DNA from: Stenotrophomonas sp. Iso1
GTDB lineage: Bacteria; Pseudomonadota; Gammaproteobacteria; Xanthomonadales; Xanthomonadaceae
DNA length: 64,000 nt
Assembly (NCBI RefSeq): GCF_027497995.1
Contig: NZ_JAODBT010000002.1
Span: 1 to 64,000, forward strand
Reading direction: 5' to 3'
The notes below the pieces were generated by a model. That model was not told the DNA's origin, did no database searches, and worked only from the letters and a program-made list of their open reading frames with translations. The position numbers and the translations under genes are program-made. Positions 45,180-54,286 of this stretch are shown one piece after another; within the stretch, counting starts at the first letter, position 1, and every line of letters begins with the position of its first letter.

Positions 45180-47303
45180 TCAGTGGCCGCTTGTGTCCGA
45201 TGCGGGGTTGAAGAACGCGCGCTGTACCGCCTCGCGTGCGGCATCCATCGAGAAATGTTGGGCGATGTTGCGCAAGCCATTCTCCGAGAGCTGCTGCCAG
45301 AGTGCCTGATCGTTGTACAAACGCACCGTTGCATTGGCAAAGGCCTGTGCGTCATCGGCGACGAGCACATCCTGACCATCGTGCAGGTGCATGCCTTCCA
45401 CCGCACAGGTGGTCGCGACGAGAGGTTGGCCGTGGGCCATGCTCAGGTTGATCTTGCCCTTCACCCCGGCACCAAAACGTAGAGGCGCCACGGCAATGCG
45501 CTTGCCGTCCATGTAGGGCGTCACGTCGGGGACGTAACCGTGGACAGTGACACCTGATTGGTTTGCGGCCAGCGTGCGGATGCTGTCTGGCACGTCGGCA
45601 CCAATGCAGTGGAAGTGCACATCGGGGAGCTGTGTGCGGATGAGCGGGAACACCTCGCCGATGAACCACTGCATGGCATCCAGGTTGGGCAGGTGCAGAA
45701 AGCCGCCGACAAACACCAGATCGTGGCGCTGGGCCCAATCCGCACCGTGGCCCGCGATTTCGTGCAGGTTGGAGATCAGCTCGACCTGCACGCGCGGTGC
45801 GTCGGCGGCCAGTTGTTCCTTCTCTGCGGCACTTACCAAAACAGTCACGTCGGTGGCGTCCATCACCGCGAGTTCGCTGGTCCGGGTGCGTTCGGCGCTG
45901 CGCAGCAATCCAGCATCAGCGGCTACTTCTGCGCCACGTCGCTCGCGCAGGTAATGCAGGTCAACCGTGTCGAACACGGTGCGCGCCTGTGGTGCGAATT
46001 GCTTGACCAGCGCGAGGCATTCGTTGGCGACGTGATAACGCACCATCATCACCGCCGTGAAGCGGGCACCGTTGTCGCGCAACCAGCGGGTCACGCCCTT
46101 CAGGAATGGCGCATGCCAGACCTCTACGCCCATGGCTTGCAATGCCTCGGTGGCCTTGCCGGCATGCAGGCCGCGGGTAGGGACAAACACCACATGCGCA
46201 CCGCCTTCCAGCAGCATGCGGATCAGGTTGACCTGGCGCAGCGAGGCCGAGTCGCGATCTGGCTGCGGCACGGATTCGTCCAGGATCAGGATCTGCGCTT
46301 GATGGCGATGCTGGTTGGCCGGTGAGGGCACCGTGCCGGCGGCTAGCTGCTGACGCAATGCGTCGTGCCACTTCGCAGCGAACACCTGTTGATTGCGTAC
46401 CTGGTAGGCCTTGATGCCGCTTCCGGTATCGGTGCCGTTGCTGGTGCCTTCGTCATGCACCACGCGGCTGGCCGGTTGCACCAGCACGCGACGCCCGGCC
46501 GCACGCACCTTGAACGCCAGATCGGTGTCTTCGTAATAGGCCGGCGCGTAGCGCGTATCCAGCCCGCCGAGCTGTTCAAACAGCGCTTTCGGGATGGCCA
46601 ATGCCGCGCCTGAGCAATAGTCGGTATCGCGCAGGCTGGCGAAGCGGGGATCTTCAGCTGACTCAAAGCGGCCATAGCTCCAGCAGCTGCCATCGGCAAA
46701 TACCACGCCGCCGGATTCCTGCAGGCGTCCGTCCGGATAGAGCAGCTGAGAGCCGACCAGCCCGGCATCGGGATTGCGCGCGAAGGTGTTGAGCAGTGCG
46801 TCCAGCCAGCCGGGCTGCGGAATGGTGTCGTTGTTCAACAGCACGACATACTGGCCGCGACTCAAGCGCAGGCCGTCATTGCAGGCCGCGATGAAGCCGC
46901 CATTCTGCGCGCGGACGTGGTAGTGCAGGCCTTTGATCTGCGGCATCCACTCGGCGGTAGCGTCGCTGCTGCCGTCGTCGATCACCAGGATTTCGCAGCT
47001 GGCGATGGGCGGGTGCGCGGCCAGCGCCCGCAGGCAGGCCAGCGTGTGATCGCAATGGTTGTAGACCGGGATGACGATGCTGGCCCGGGGGCTGTCGCTG
47101 CTGGGCACGCTGAACGGCGCGAACGGGCCGCCGGCAGGCTGATACAACGGCTCGCGACGCGGAGGCGGCTGCTGGCGGGTATGCACCCCCACCCGATGCA
47201 GGGTGGCGCGCCAGCCGCGGGTGCGCAGACTGGCAAGACCGCGGCGGATCAAGCCGATGACGCGTTTTACGTGGTAATGCGCGTCGGCCAGTGACATCGA
47301 CAT
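45180..47303 (-). CDS. Two-domain glycosyltransferase (GT2 plus GT4-like), 707 aa
   Basis: The N-terminal GT2 (GT-A) domain has SIVIPVYNHCDHTLACL, LVIDDGSSDAT, the metal-binding-type motif in LLNNDTIPQPGWLDAL and YYEDTDLAFKVRAAG. The C-terminal GT-B domain has LVFVGGFLHLPNLDAMQWF and LRFGAGVKGKINLSMAHG, as in GT4-type enzymes. Both could add sugars in one polysaccharide or O-antigen pathway; the acceptor is unknown. ATG at 47303 is chosen (GGAG ten bases upstream); longer in-frame starts exist. It is divergent from mrcB with about 95 bp between. No other glycan genes are adjacent. Confidence 0.88.
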   Translation of the reverse strand: MSMSLADAHYHVKRVIGLIRRGLASLRTRGWRATLHRVGVHTRQQPPPRREPLYQPAGGPFAPFSVPSSDSPRASIVIPVYNHCDHTLACLRALAAHPPIASCEILVIDDGSSDATAEWMPQIKGLHYHVRAQNGGFIAACNDGLRLSRGQYVVLLNNDTIPQPGWLDALLNTFARNPDAGLVGSQLLYPDGRLQESGGVVFADGSCWSYGRFESAEDPRFASLRDTDYCSGAALAIPKALFEQLGGLDTRYAPAYYEDTDLAFKVRAAGRRVLVQPASRVVHDEGTSNGTDTGSGIKAYQVRNQQVFAAKWHDALRQQLAAGTVPSPANQHRHQAQILILDESVPQPDRDSASLRQVNLIRMLLEGGAHVVFVPTRGLHAGKATEALQAMGVEVWHAPFLKGVTRWLRDNGARFTAVMMVRYHVANECLALVKQFAPQARTVFDTVDLHYLRERRGAEVAADAGLLRSAERTRTSELAVMDATDVTVLVSAAEKEQLAADAPRVQVELISNLHEIAGHGADWAQRHDLVFVGGFLHLPNLDAMQWFIGEVFPLIRTQLPDVHFHCIGADVPDSIRTLAANQSGVTVHGYVPDVTPYMDGKRIAVAPLRFGAGVKGKINLSMAHGQPLVATTCAVEGMHLHDGQDVLVADDAQAFANATVRLYNDQALWQQLSENGLRNIAQHFSMDAAREAVQRAFFNPASDTSGH

Positions 47304-47399
47304 TCCGTTGGAACTCCAGCTTAAGCAGGGAAGAACAGCGCGCGACGCCTTGGGATGCGGCTGCGTTAGACTCGCGGCAGCCCACATTCTCGCATCCCC

Positions 47400-49814
47400 G
47401 TGCCACGACGCTACGAAACCGACGACGATACCGACAGCAGCACACCGCTATGGCGCAACCGCCTCATTACCTGGGGGCTGGCCGCTGTTGCGTTGGGACT
47501 GGGCTTCCTGATCCCCTATACGCTGTACCTGAACGGCCAAGTCACACAGCGGTTCGGTGAGCTGCGTTGGCAGATCCCCACCCGCGTCTATGCGCGCCCA
47601 TTGGTGCTCAGCCCCGGTGTGGCGATGAACGCCGCCACGCTCAAGACCGAGTTGGCAGCGTCGGGGTATCGCGACGATGGCACCGGCAGCAGCCCGGGTA
47701 CCTACAAGGTGCAGGGCGGCACGTTCACCATTTCCAGCCGTGGTTACAACGACGTTGACGGCCGCGTGGCCCCGCGCCAGTTGAGCGTTTCGTTGTCCGA
47801 TGGGCAGGTGGGCTCGGTACGCGAAGGCGGCAGTCGCACGGCGGTCAAGGCCGCGCGCCTGGACCCGGCACGTATCGCCACGCTTTACGGACAGAAGCAG
47901 GAAGAGCGCCGATTGGTGCGGGTTTCGGAGACACCGGAGCTGTTGGTCACCGGCTTGCAGGCGGTGGAAGACAAGGACTTCGCGCGCCATCACGGCATCG
48001 ACCTGAGCGGCATCATGCGAGCGGTGTGGGTGGCGGTGCGCAGTGGCGGTGAAACCCGGCAGGGCGCCAGCACGTTGACCCAGCAGTTGGCCCGCAGCGG
48101 CCTGCTGGGCATCGGCAAGGAACAGACGTTCACCCGCAAGTTCAATGAAGTGCTGTACGCGCTGATCATGGAAGCGCGTTACGACAAGGCCACCATTCTG
48201 GAGGCCTATCTCAACCAGGTTTACCTGGGCCAACGCGGCGGTCAGGCTATCCATGGCGTGTCTTCGGCGGCGGAATTCTGGTTCGGGCGCGATCTCAATG
48301 CGCTGACCACCGAGCAGGTGGCGCTGTTGATCGGTTTGGTGAAGGGGCCGTCGTACTACGACCCGCGCCGCAATCCGGAGCGGGCATTGGATCGCCGTAA
48401 CTTCGTGCTGGGCAAGCTGCACGAAAGCAATCTGATCGACGATGCCGAATACCAGCGTGCACTGAAAGCACCGCTGGGCGTGTCCAAGACCGCCGGTCTG
48501 GCTGCTGCCAATCGCTTCCCGGCGTATATCGACCTGGTGCGTCGTCAGCTCGGCCACGACTACCCGGAGAACGTGCTGCAGGGCGCGGGCCTGAATGTCT
48601 TCACTGGCATGTCGCCCTCGGCCCAGGCGTATGCCGAAGGCGCGGTGGCACACACCATCAAGTCGCTGGAAAACAAGCGTCGTCCTGAACTGCAGGCCGG
48701 CCTGGTGGTGACCGATGTCCACAACGGCGACGTGCTGGCCGTGATCGGCAGCCGCGACGTGGCCGAGCCGGGCTTCAATCGCGCCATTGAGGCGCAGCGG
48801 CAGGTGGGTTCGCTGCTCAAGCCGTTCGTCTATCTGTTGGCGCTGGCGCAACCAGATCGCTTCTCGCTGGCCAGTTGGGTCGATGACTCACCGGTGACGG
48901 TCAAGCTGAGCCGGGGCCGCAACTGGACGCCGGGCAATGCCGACAACCGCAGTCACGGCACGGTGCGGCTGATCGACGCGTTGGCACGTTCCTACAACCA
49001 GGCCACGGTGCGAGTGGGCATGCAGGTCGGGCCGGAACGGCTGACCCAACTGATCAATGTGCTGGCCGGGCTCAAGGCCGAGTCCAATCCGGCGGTGATT
49101 CTGGGCGCGACCGACCAGAGCCCGTACGGCATGGCGCAGCTGTATCAATTCCTGGCGTCGGGCGGTGAAATCCAACCGCTGCACGCGGTGCGAGGCGTAG
49201 TCGATGCGCAGGGCAAGCTGCTCAAGCGTTACGACAAGAGCCCGGCTCCGGCGCAGGAAGGTGACTCCATCGCCGCCAACCTGATCAGCGTCGCGTTGCA
49301 GCAGGTGGTGTCCAGCGGCACCGCCGCGCGCCTCAACGCCGATGGCCTGTCGCGACTGCAGCCGGCCGGCAAGACCGGCACTTCCAACGATGGCCGCGAC
49401 AGCTGGTATGCCGGCTACACCGGCGACCACTTGGCGGTGATCTGGATGGGCAACGACCAGAATGAGCAGACCGGTTTGTTTGGTTCCACCGGTTCGATGC
49501 GGGTGTGGTCGGGCATTTTCCGCAACCTGCCCAGCAAGCCGCTGCATGTGAATAACAAGGGGCTGGACTGGCAGTACGTCGAGGCCGCCGGCAGCAATGC
49601 CACCGATGAAGGCTGCCCCGGCGCGCGTCGCTTCCCGTTCGTGGTCGGTTTCGCGCCACAGTACGTTCCCTGCACGATGCCGGCCGAAGCTGCGCCGGTG
49701 GAAGGCCAGGGCGACAGCCAGCAGGAAGGTGGCGGTTGGCGCAGCTGGTTTGGCATGGAACCCAAGCAGCCTGAACCTTCCGCTGCTCCCCCTGCAGAAA
49801 CCCCTGCGCGATAA
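47400..49814 (+). CDS. mrcB: Penicillin-binding protein 1B, bifunctional peptidoglycan synthase, 804 aa
   Basis: This class A PBP polymerises lipid II and cross-links peptidoglycan in the periplasm. A short cytoplasmic tail precedes one membrane span (about 22-42, ITWGLAAVALGLGFLIPYTL). A UB2H-like region and a GT51 transglycosylase follow, with catalytic Glu190 in AVEDKDFARHHGID and GASTLTQQLAR. The transpeptidase has Ser471 (SLLK), SYN (531-533) and KTG (658-660). A Pro-rich C-terminal tail ends the protein. It starts with GTG at 47400; its stop overlaps the next gene's ATG. Confidence 0.96.
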   Translation: MPRRYETDDDTDSSTPLWRNRLITWGLAAVALGLGFLIPYTLYLNGQVTQRFGELRWQIPTRVYARPLVLSPGVAMNAATLKTELAASGYRDDGTGSSPGTYKVQGGTFTISSRGYNDVDGRVAPRQLSVSLSDGQVGSVREGGSRTAVKAARLDPARIATLYGQKQEERRLVRVSETPELLVTGLQAVEDKDFARHHGIDLSGIMRAVWVAVRSGGETRQGASTLTQQLARSGLLGIGKEQTFTRKFNEVLYALIMEARYDKATILEAYLNQVYLGQRGGQAIHGVSSAAEFWFGRDLNALTTEQVALLIGLVKGPSYYDPRRNPERALDRRNFVLGKLHESNLIDDAEYQRALKAPLGVSKTAGLAAANRFPAYIDLVRRQLGHDYPENVLQGAGLNVFTGMSPSAQAYAEGAVAHTIKSLENKRRPELQAGLVVTDVHNGDVLAVIGSRDVAEPGFNRAIEAQRQVGSLLKPFVYLLALAQPDRFSLASWVDDSPVTVKLSRGRNWTPGNADNRSHGTVRLIDALARSYNQATVRVGMQVGPERLTQLINVLAGLKAESNPAVILGATDQSPYGMAQLYQFLASGGEIQPLHAVRGVVDAQGKLLKRYDKSPAPAQEGDSIAANLISVALQQVVSSGTAARLNADGLSRLQPAGKTGTSNDGRDSWYAGYTGDHLAVIWMGNDQNEQTGLFGSTGSMRVWSGIFRNLPSKPLHVNNKGLDWQYVEAAGSNATDEGCPGARRFPFVVGFAPQYVPCTMPAEAAPVEGQGDSQQEGGGWRSWFGMEPKQPEPSAAPPAETPAR

Positions 49815-50353
49815 TGCCAGCCATGAACAACATGCCCTTGATCCGCTCCGCCTTGGTTGCCACGGCCACCTCCCTGTTGCTCAGCGCCTGCATCAGTGCG
49901 CCACCGTCCACACCGAAGGTGGTCGACAGCACCACCCCGGCACAGCGATTGGCCGCAGTGGAAGCCATTGCCGGCGTTGATGACACCGAGCTGTCAGTGC
50001 AGCCGTTGCGTGATGCTGAGGTGTCTGACCTGCATGCCGCTGCCATCGCCAAGCGTCAGGCCGGCGACTTGGACGGCGCCGCCGAAGCCTTGAACCAGGC
50101 ATTGTTGCTGGTCGATAACGACCCAGCCATCCTGCAGGAGCGCGCCGAAGTGGCGCTGTTGCAGGCCGATTGGCCGCGCGCCGAGGCGCTGGCCAAGAAA
50201 GCGGTGGACCTGGGCTCGCGTACCGGCCCGTTGTGCCGCCGTCACTGGGCCACCATCGAACAATCGCGCCTTGCCCGTGCCGAGAAGGAAAACGCTGTCT
50301 CCGCACACGCACAGATCGAAGGCTGCACGGTGCCGGGGATCAAGCGCTTTTGA
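49814..50353 (+). CDS. TPR-containing lipoprotein, 179 aa
   Basis: The lipobox LLLSAC follows a short hydrophobic signal, so it is membrane-anchored by a lipidated Cys. The mature part has one clear TPR pair (AAIAKRQAGDLDGAAEALNQ, LLVDNDPAILQERAEVALLQ). Two further Cys (CRRHW, GCTV) may form a disulfide. ATG at 49814 overlaps the mrcB stop (TAATG), suggesting translational coupling; a second Met at 49823 is an alternative start. This position suggests a possible PBP1B accessory role, analogous in placement only to LpoB-like activators; no family match supports it. Confidence 0.8.
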   Translation: MPAMNNMPLIRSALVATATSLLLSACISAPPSTPKVVDSTTPAQRLAAVEAIAGVDDTELSVQPLRDAEVSDLHAAAIAKRQAGDLDGAAEALNQALLLVDNDPAILQERAEVALLQADWPRAEALAKKAVDLGSRTGPLCRRHWATIEQSRLARAEKENAVSAHAQIEGCTVPGIKRF

Positions 50354-50482
50354 TGCCGGAGCGGGGAATAGGGGCTGGGAGACAGGGAATGCCGGGTTCG
50401 ATGCCAGATTCCAGGAAATGCACCGGTTGACCATGGCCCTTTTATTTCCTGCCCTCCGTTCGCCAGTCTCCGTTTTGCAGCT
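50354..50482. repeat. Degenerate (A/C)TCCC-type low-complexity string in the intergenic region
   Basis: The first ~50 bases read, on the complement, as CATTCCCTGTCTCCCAGCCCC, then TATTCCCCGCTCC, a loose repeat of N-A-T/C-TCCC. I associate such strings with intergenic regions of Xanthomonadaceae chromosomes. A related block occurs inside the following gene (51641-51682). No promoter is obvious here. Confidence 0.45.
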
Positions 50483-52609
50483 ATGTCCTCGTTAGCCACC
50501 GCCAGCCTTGAAGCGTTGAGTGAAGGTGGTGCGCTTGCGCGCCAGCTGGATGCGTTTGTGCCCCGTCCGGCGCAGCTGCGCCTGACCGGCGCCATCGCCG
50601 AAGCGTTCCAGCAGCGCGATGTGCTGCTCGCCGAAGCAGGCACTGGTACGGGCAAAACGTTTGCTTATCTGGTGCCGGCGTTGTTGTCGGGATTGAAGAC
50701 GATTGTCTCCACCGGTACCCGCGCGCTGCAGGATCAGCTGTATCACCGCGATCTGCCGCGCGTGCGCGCTGCGCTGGGCGTGGGCCACCGTGCCGCGCTG
50801 CTGAAAGGGCGCTCCAATTATCTGTGCCGCTACCGGCTCGACCAGGCGCGCGGTGAGCCGCGTTTCACCAGCAACGAGCAGGTGGCGCAGTTCCAGCGCA
50901 TCGTGACGTGGTCCGGGCGCACCCAGTACGGCGATGTCGCCGAGCTGGATGGGCTGGCCGATGATTCACCGTTGCTGCCGATGGTCACGTCGACCGTGGA
51001 CAACTGCCTGGGCACCGATTGCCCGTTCTGGGATGACTGCTTCGTGGTGCGTGCGCGGCAGCGCGCGCAGGAAGCGGACCTGGTGGTGGTCAATCATCAT
51101 CTGCTGCTTGCTGACCTGGCGCTCAAGCAGGAAGGCTTTGGCGAGATATTGCCGGGCGCGCAGGCGTTCATTATCGATGAGGCCCATCAGCTGCCAGAAC
51201 TGGCAGCGAACTTTTTTGGCGAAGGTTTTGGCATGCGCCCGTGGCAGGAGCTGGCCCGCGACTGCCTGGCCGAATGCCGCAGCGTCGCCGGTGCGCAAGC
51301 CACGTTGCAGCAACCTGTTGCCACGTTGGAGTTGGCGCTGCGTGAACTGCGCGACGCCATGGAAAAACTGCCGCAGCGCGGTACGCGTTGGCGCGCCTTG
51401 GCAGTGCCGCAGGTTGCTGAGGGTTTCGATGCGGTTTCGGCGGCACTGGCGCAACTGCGTGATGCGCTGACACTGCTGCGTGAAGCATCGCCCGGCCTGG
51501 ATGCCTGCCACGCACGGGCACAGGAAGGCATGGCGCGGCTGGCGCGCTGGCTGGATGAAGGGACCGTATCGGCAGTCGACGAATGGGACATCGATGAGGC
51601 GTCGCCTGCTGCCGAGCCGCACGGGCTGGCAACGGAAGCAGGCGCTCCCATTCCCGACTCCCTGTTCCCCGTTCCCGGCGCCGACAACGATGTGCTCTGG
51701 TACGAACTCACCCCGCGCGGCTTCCGCTGCCAACGCACACCGATGGATGTCTCCGGCCCGCTGCGTGAGCATCGCGAACGTTCCATGGCGGCCTGGGTGT
51801 TCACCTCGGCCACGCTGACCGTGGGTGGGGAATTCGGGCATTTGGCGACGCGGCTGGGTCTGGATGATCCCAATACGTTGGTCCAGCCCAGCCCGTTTGA
51901 TTGGCAGCAGCAGGCGCTGTGTTATCTCCCGCAGCAATTGCCCGATCCGGCTGCGCGTGGTTTTGGTACGGCTTTGATCGCCACATTGTGGCCGGTGCTG
52001 GAAGCCTCGCAGGGGCGCGCGTTCCTGCTGTTCGCGTCGCACCGTGCGTTGCGGGAAGCGGCCGAGGCATTGCGCGATGGTCCATGGCCGTTGTTCGTGC
52101 AAGGTGAGGCGCCGCGCGCCAGCCTGCTGCAGCGCTTCCGCGAATCCGGCAATGGCGTGCTGCTTGGCTCGGCCAGCTTCCGCGAGGGCGTGGACGTGGT
52201 CGGTGATGCGCTGAGCGTGGTGGTCATCGACAAATTGCCGTTTGCCGCGCCCGATGATCCCGTGTTCGAGGCGCGGTTGGATGCCATTCGTCGCAATGGC
52301 GGCAATCCGTTTCGCGACGAGCAGCTGCCTCAGGCAGTCATCGCGCTGAAGCAGGGCGTAGGCCGGCTGATCCGCAGCGAGACCGATCGCGGCGTACTGG
52401 TGTTGTGTGACCCGCGATTGTTGACCAAGGGCTATGGCCGCGTGTTCCTGGATTCGCTGCCGCCGTTCCGGCGCACACGGGAGTTGACCGATGTGCAGGC
52501 CTTCTTTGCGCGACAATGGGCGCCGGAGTTGGATGCGCCGGCCGCCGTCACTGCCGATGCGTCATCCTCCGATCCTGGCTCCATCGAGCCACCTTTTTCC
52601 CTGTCGTGA
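50483..52609 (+). CDS. DinG/YoaA-family ATP-dependent DNA helicase (Fe-S, XPD-like), 708 aa
   Basis: This is an SF2 helicase of the DinG/YoaA/Rad3 group acting on DNA damage or R-loop-type structures. Walker A is AEAGTGTGKT (about 51-59) and Walker B-like IDEAHQLPE. Four cysteines fit an Fe-S cluster: C115, C175, C180, C186 (YLCRYR and DNCLGTDCPFWDDCF). The C-terminal helicase lobe ends with GSASFREGVDVVGD and AVIALKQGVGRLIRSETDRG. Residues ~387-401 (APIPDSLFPVPGAD) are Pro/Ser-rich and encoded by an ATTCCCGACTCCC-type string that looks like an in-frame repeat insertion. The ATG lacks a strong ribosome-binding site. Confidence 0.93.
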   Translation: MSSLATASLEALSEGGALARQLDAFVPRPAQLRLTGAIAEAFQQRDVLLAEAGTGTGKTFAYLVPALLSGLKTIVSTGTRALQDQLYHRDLPRVRAALGVGHRAALLKGRSNYLCRYRLDQARGEPRFTSNEQVAQFQRIVTWSGRTQYGDVAELDGLADDSPLLPMVTSTVDNCLGTDCPFWDDCFVVRARQRAQEADLVVVNHHLLLADLALKQEGFGEILPGAQAFIIDEAHQLPELAANFFGEGFGMRPWQELARDCLAECRSVAGAQATLQQPVATLELALRELRDAMEKLPQRGTRWRALAVPQVAEGFDAVSAALAQLRDALTLLREASPGLDACHARAQEGMARLARWLDEGTVSAVDEWDIDEASPAAEPHGLATEAGAPIPDSLFPVPGADNDVLWYELTPRGFRCQRTPMDVSGPLREHRERSMAAWVFTSATLTVGGEFGHLATRLGLDDPNTLVQPSPFDWQQQALCYLPQQLPDPAARGFGTALIATLWPVLEASQGRAFLLFASHRALREAAEALRDGPWPLFVQGEAPRASLLQRFRESGNGVLLGSASFREGVDVVGDALSVVVIDKLPFAAPDDPVFEARLDAIRRNGGNPFRDEQLPQAVIALKQGVGRLIRSETDRGVLVLCDPRLLTKGYGRVFLDSLPPFRRTRELTDVQAFFARQWAPELDAPAAVTADASSSDPGSIEPPFSLS

Positions 52610-52619
52610 CCGTCCTGCC

Positions 52620-53330
52620 ATGAAGCTGCTTGCCTTTGAAACCGCCACCGAAGCCTGTTCCGTCGCCCTGCATGTGGATGGTCAGGTGCTGGAACGGTTT
52701 GAAATCGCACCGCGCCGGCATGCCGAACTGAGTTTGCCGTGGGCCGAGCAGTTGTTGGCCGAAGCCGGTATCCATCGCAACCAGCTCGACGGTATCGCCT
52801 TGAGCCGTGGCCCCGGTGCCTTCACTGGCGTGCGCTTGGCGATCGCCATCGCGCAAGGCATCGCGCTGGCGCTGGACCGCCCGCTGTTGCCGGTATCCAC
52901 GCTGCAGGCGCTGGCGATGCGCGCACCGCAGACGGCACAACACGTGCTGGCCAGCATCGATGCGCGCATGGGTGAAATCTATGCGGCGTGTTTCGTGCGC
53001 AACGCCGAAGGTGAGTTGCAGTTGCAGGGCAGCGAAGTAGTGATCGCGCCGGATGCATTTGAATTATCCAGCGACGCATCCGAATGGGCTGGCGTCGGCA
53101 CCGGTTTCGGTGCGGTGGACGGCGTGCTTGCAAGTCGCTTCCACTCGCGGTTGATCTCGCTGGATGCACAGGCGCTGCCATGTGCATCGGACGTATTGAA
53201 GATCGCCGTACCGGCAATGCTGCGCGGCGAAGGCATCGCCCCCGAGTTGGTGCAGCCGGCCTATCTGCGCGACAACGTCGCGCTTACCCTGATCGAGCAG
53301 CAGGCACTGCGCGCCGCCAAGGGCGGTTGA
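52620..53330 (+). CDS. tsaB: tRNA threonylcarbamoyladenosine modification protein TsaB, 236 aa
   Basis: Partner of TsaD/TsaE in making t6A37 on ANN-decoding tRNAs. It has an ASKHA-fold N-terminus (MKLLAFETATEACSVALHVD) and the TsaB signature ALSRGPGAFTGVRLAIAIAQG. Later parts include VLASIDARMGEIYAACF and PAYLRDNVALT. It lacks the metal-binding HxxxH of TsaD, as expected. The start ATG lies 10 bp after the helicase stop, so co-transcription is likely. Length is normal. Confidence 0.96.
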   Translation: MKLLAFETATEACSVALHVDGQVLERFEIAPRRHAELSLPWAEQLLAEAGIHRNQLDGIALSRGPGAFTGVRLAIAIAQGIALALDRPLLPVSTLQALAMRAPQTAQHVLASIDARMGEIYAACFVRNAEGELQLQGSEVVIAPDAFELSSDASEWAGVGTGFGAVDGVLASRFHSRLISLDAQALPCASDVLKIAVPAMLRGEGIAPELVQPAYLRDNVALTLIEQQALRAAKGG

Positions 53331-53395
53331 AGCGCCGCGTAGGCGGGGATCATCCCCCGCGCTCGGTTCGCATGCACTTCAATGAGCGGGGTTGC

Positions 53396-54286
53396 TCAAC
53401 GATCGTCATGGAGCTGCCCGCCGGGCAGGAACACCCAGGTGCGGGTGACCTGCAGGATGTCGATGTCGTCTTCGGTCTTGGGCAGGGCGGGGAACGGCTG
53501 CGCCAGTTCAATCACCCGCAACGCGGTGGAATCCAGCAACGGCACGCCACTGCTGCGCAGCACGCGGCTGCTTTCGACGCTGCCATCGCGGCGCACACCG
53601 ACGCTGATCACCACCTGCCCACCGAGGCGACGGCGGCGGGCTTCGTCGGGATAGTTCAGGTTGCCCACACGCTCGGCGCGATCCACCCAGGCGCGCAGGT
53701 AGTTGGCATAGGCGTACTCGCGGGTGCTGGCCGAGACGAACTTGCGGTTCGGACGCTTGGCGTACTGCTCCGAGCGCAGATGTACTTCGGCGGCCAGGCG
53801 TGCCATTTCCGCATCGCGCTGTTCGCGTGCAGTCATTGCAGCGGTGGGGTCGGGACGGTCTGGCAGTGGTTGCGACTGCGCGTCGGCCACGCTGTCCTCA
53901 CCGTGCGCGCTGGTCACCACCCGCGCCTGCGGTGGGGGTGGTGCGGCGGCGGCCTGCTGCTGCAGCGGGATGGGTGCCAGGCCATCCTGTGCCTGCGGCA
54001 CGACACCGGCCTGACTGTCGCGGGGGCGCTGCGCTTTGTCGTGGTCACCGCCGCCTTGCTGATTGGCCTGGGCCAGGAAGTCGGCCTGCTTGGGTGTCAG
54101 TGGCGTACTGGTCTGGCTGAAGATCACATCCAGCGTCGGCACCAACGGTGCGTTGTCACTCACCGCAAAGCCCACGCCCAGAATCAACAGGCCATGCACC
54201 AACAGCGACAGCACCAGCGTTGCCGTCAGGCGTTGTTGATCGGTGACGCGGGGCGCCACGGGCAGTGAGCCGGCGATGGCACTCAT
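53396..54286 (-). CDS. TonB-family energy-transducing protein, 296 aa
   Basis: One N-terminal membrane helix (ATLVLSLLVHGLLILGVGF) with the conserved SxxxH-type pattern is followed by a periplasmic Pro/Gln/Ala-rich linker (PLQQQAAAAPPPPQARV). The C-terminal TonB domain has YPDEARRRRLGGQVVISVGV and DGSVESSRVLRSSGVPLLD. It transfers proton-motive-force energy to outer-membrane receptors. No exbB/exbD is adjacent. ATG at 54286 overlaps the gshB stop by 4 bp (ATGA), so translation is coupled to gshB. It may not be the main TonB of the cell. Confidence 0.9.
   Translation of the reverse strand: MSAIAGSLPVAPRVTDQQRLTATLVLSLLVHGLLILGVGFAVSDNAPLVPTLDVIFSQTSTPLTPKQADFLAQANQQGGGDHDKAQRPRDSQAGVVPQAQDGLAPIPLQQQAAAAPPPPQARVVTSAHGEDSVADAQSQPLPDRPDPTAAMTAREQRDAEMARLAAEVHLRSEQYAKRPNRKFVSASTREYAYANYLRAWVDRAERVGNLNYPDEARRRRLGGQVVISVGVRRDGSVESSRVLRSSGVPLLDSTALRVIELAQPFPALPKTEDDIDILQVTRTWVFLPGGQLHDDR

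Noticed and set aside
53343..53360. Terminator between convergent tsaB and the TonB-family gene
   Set aside because: A short GGGG/CCCC hairpin with a tiny loop and no T run is too weak to call.
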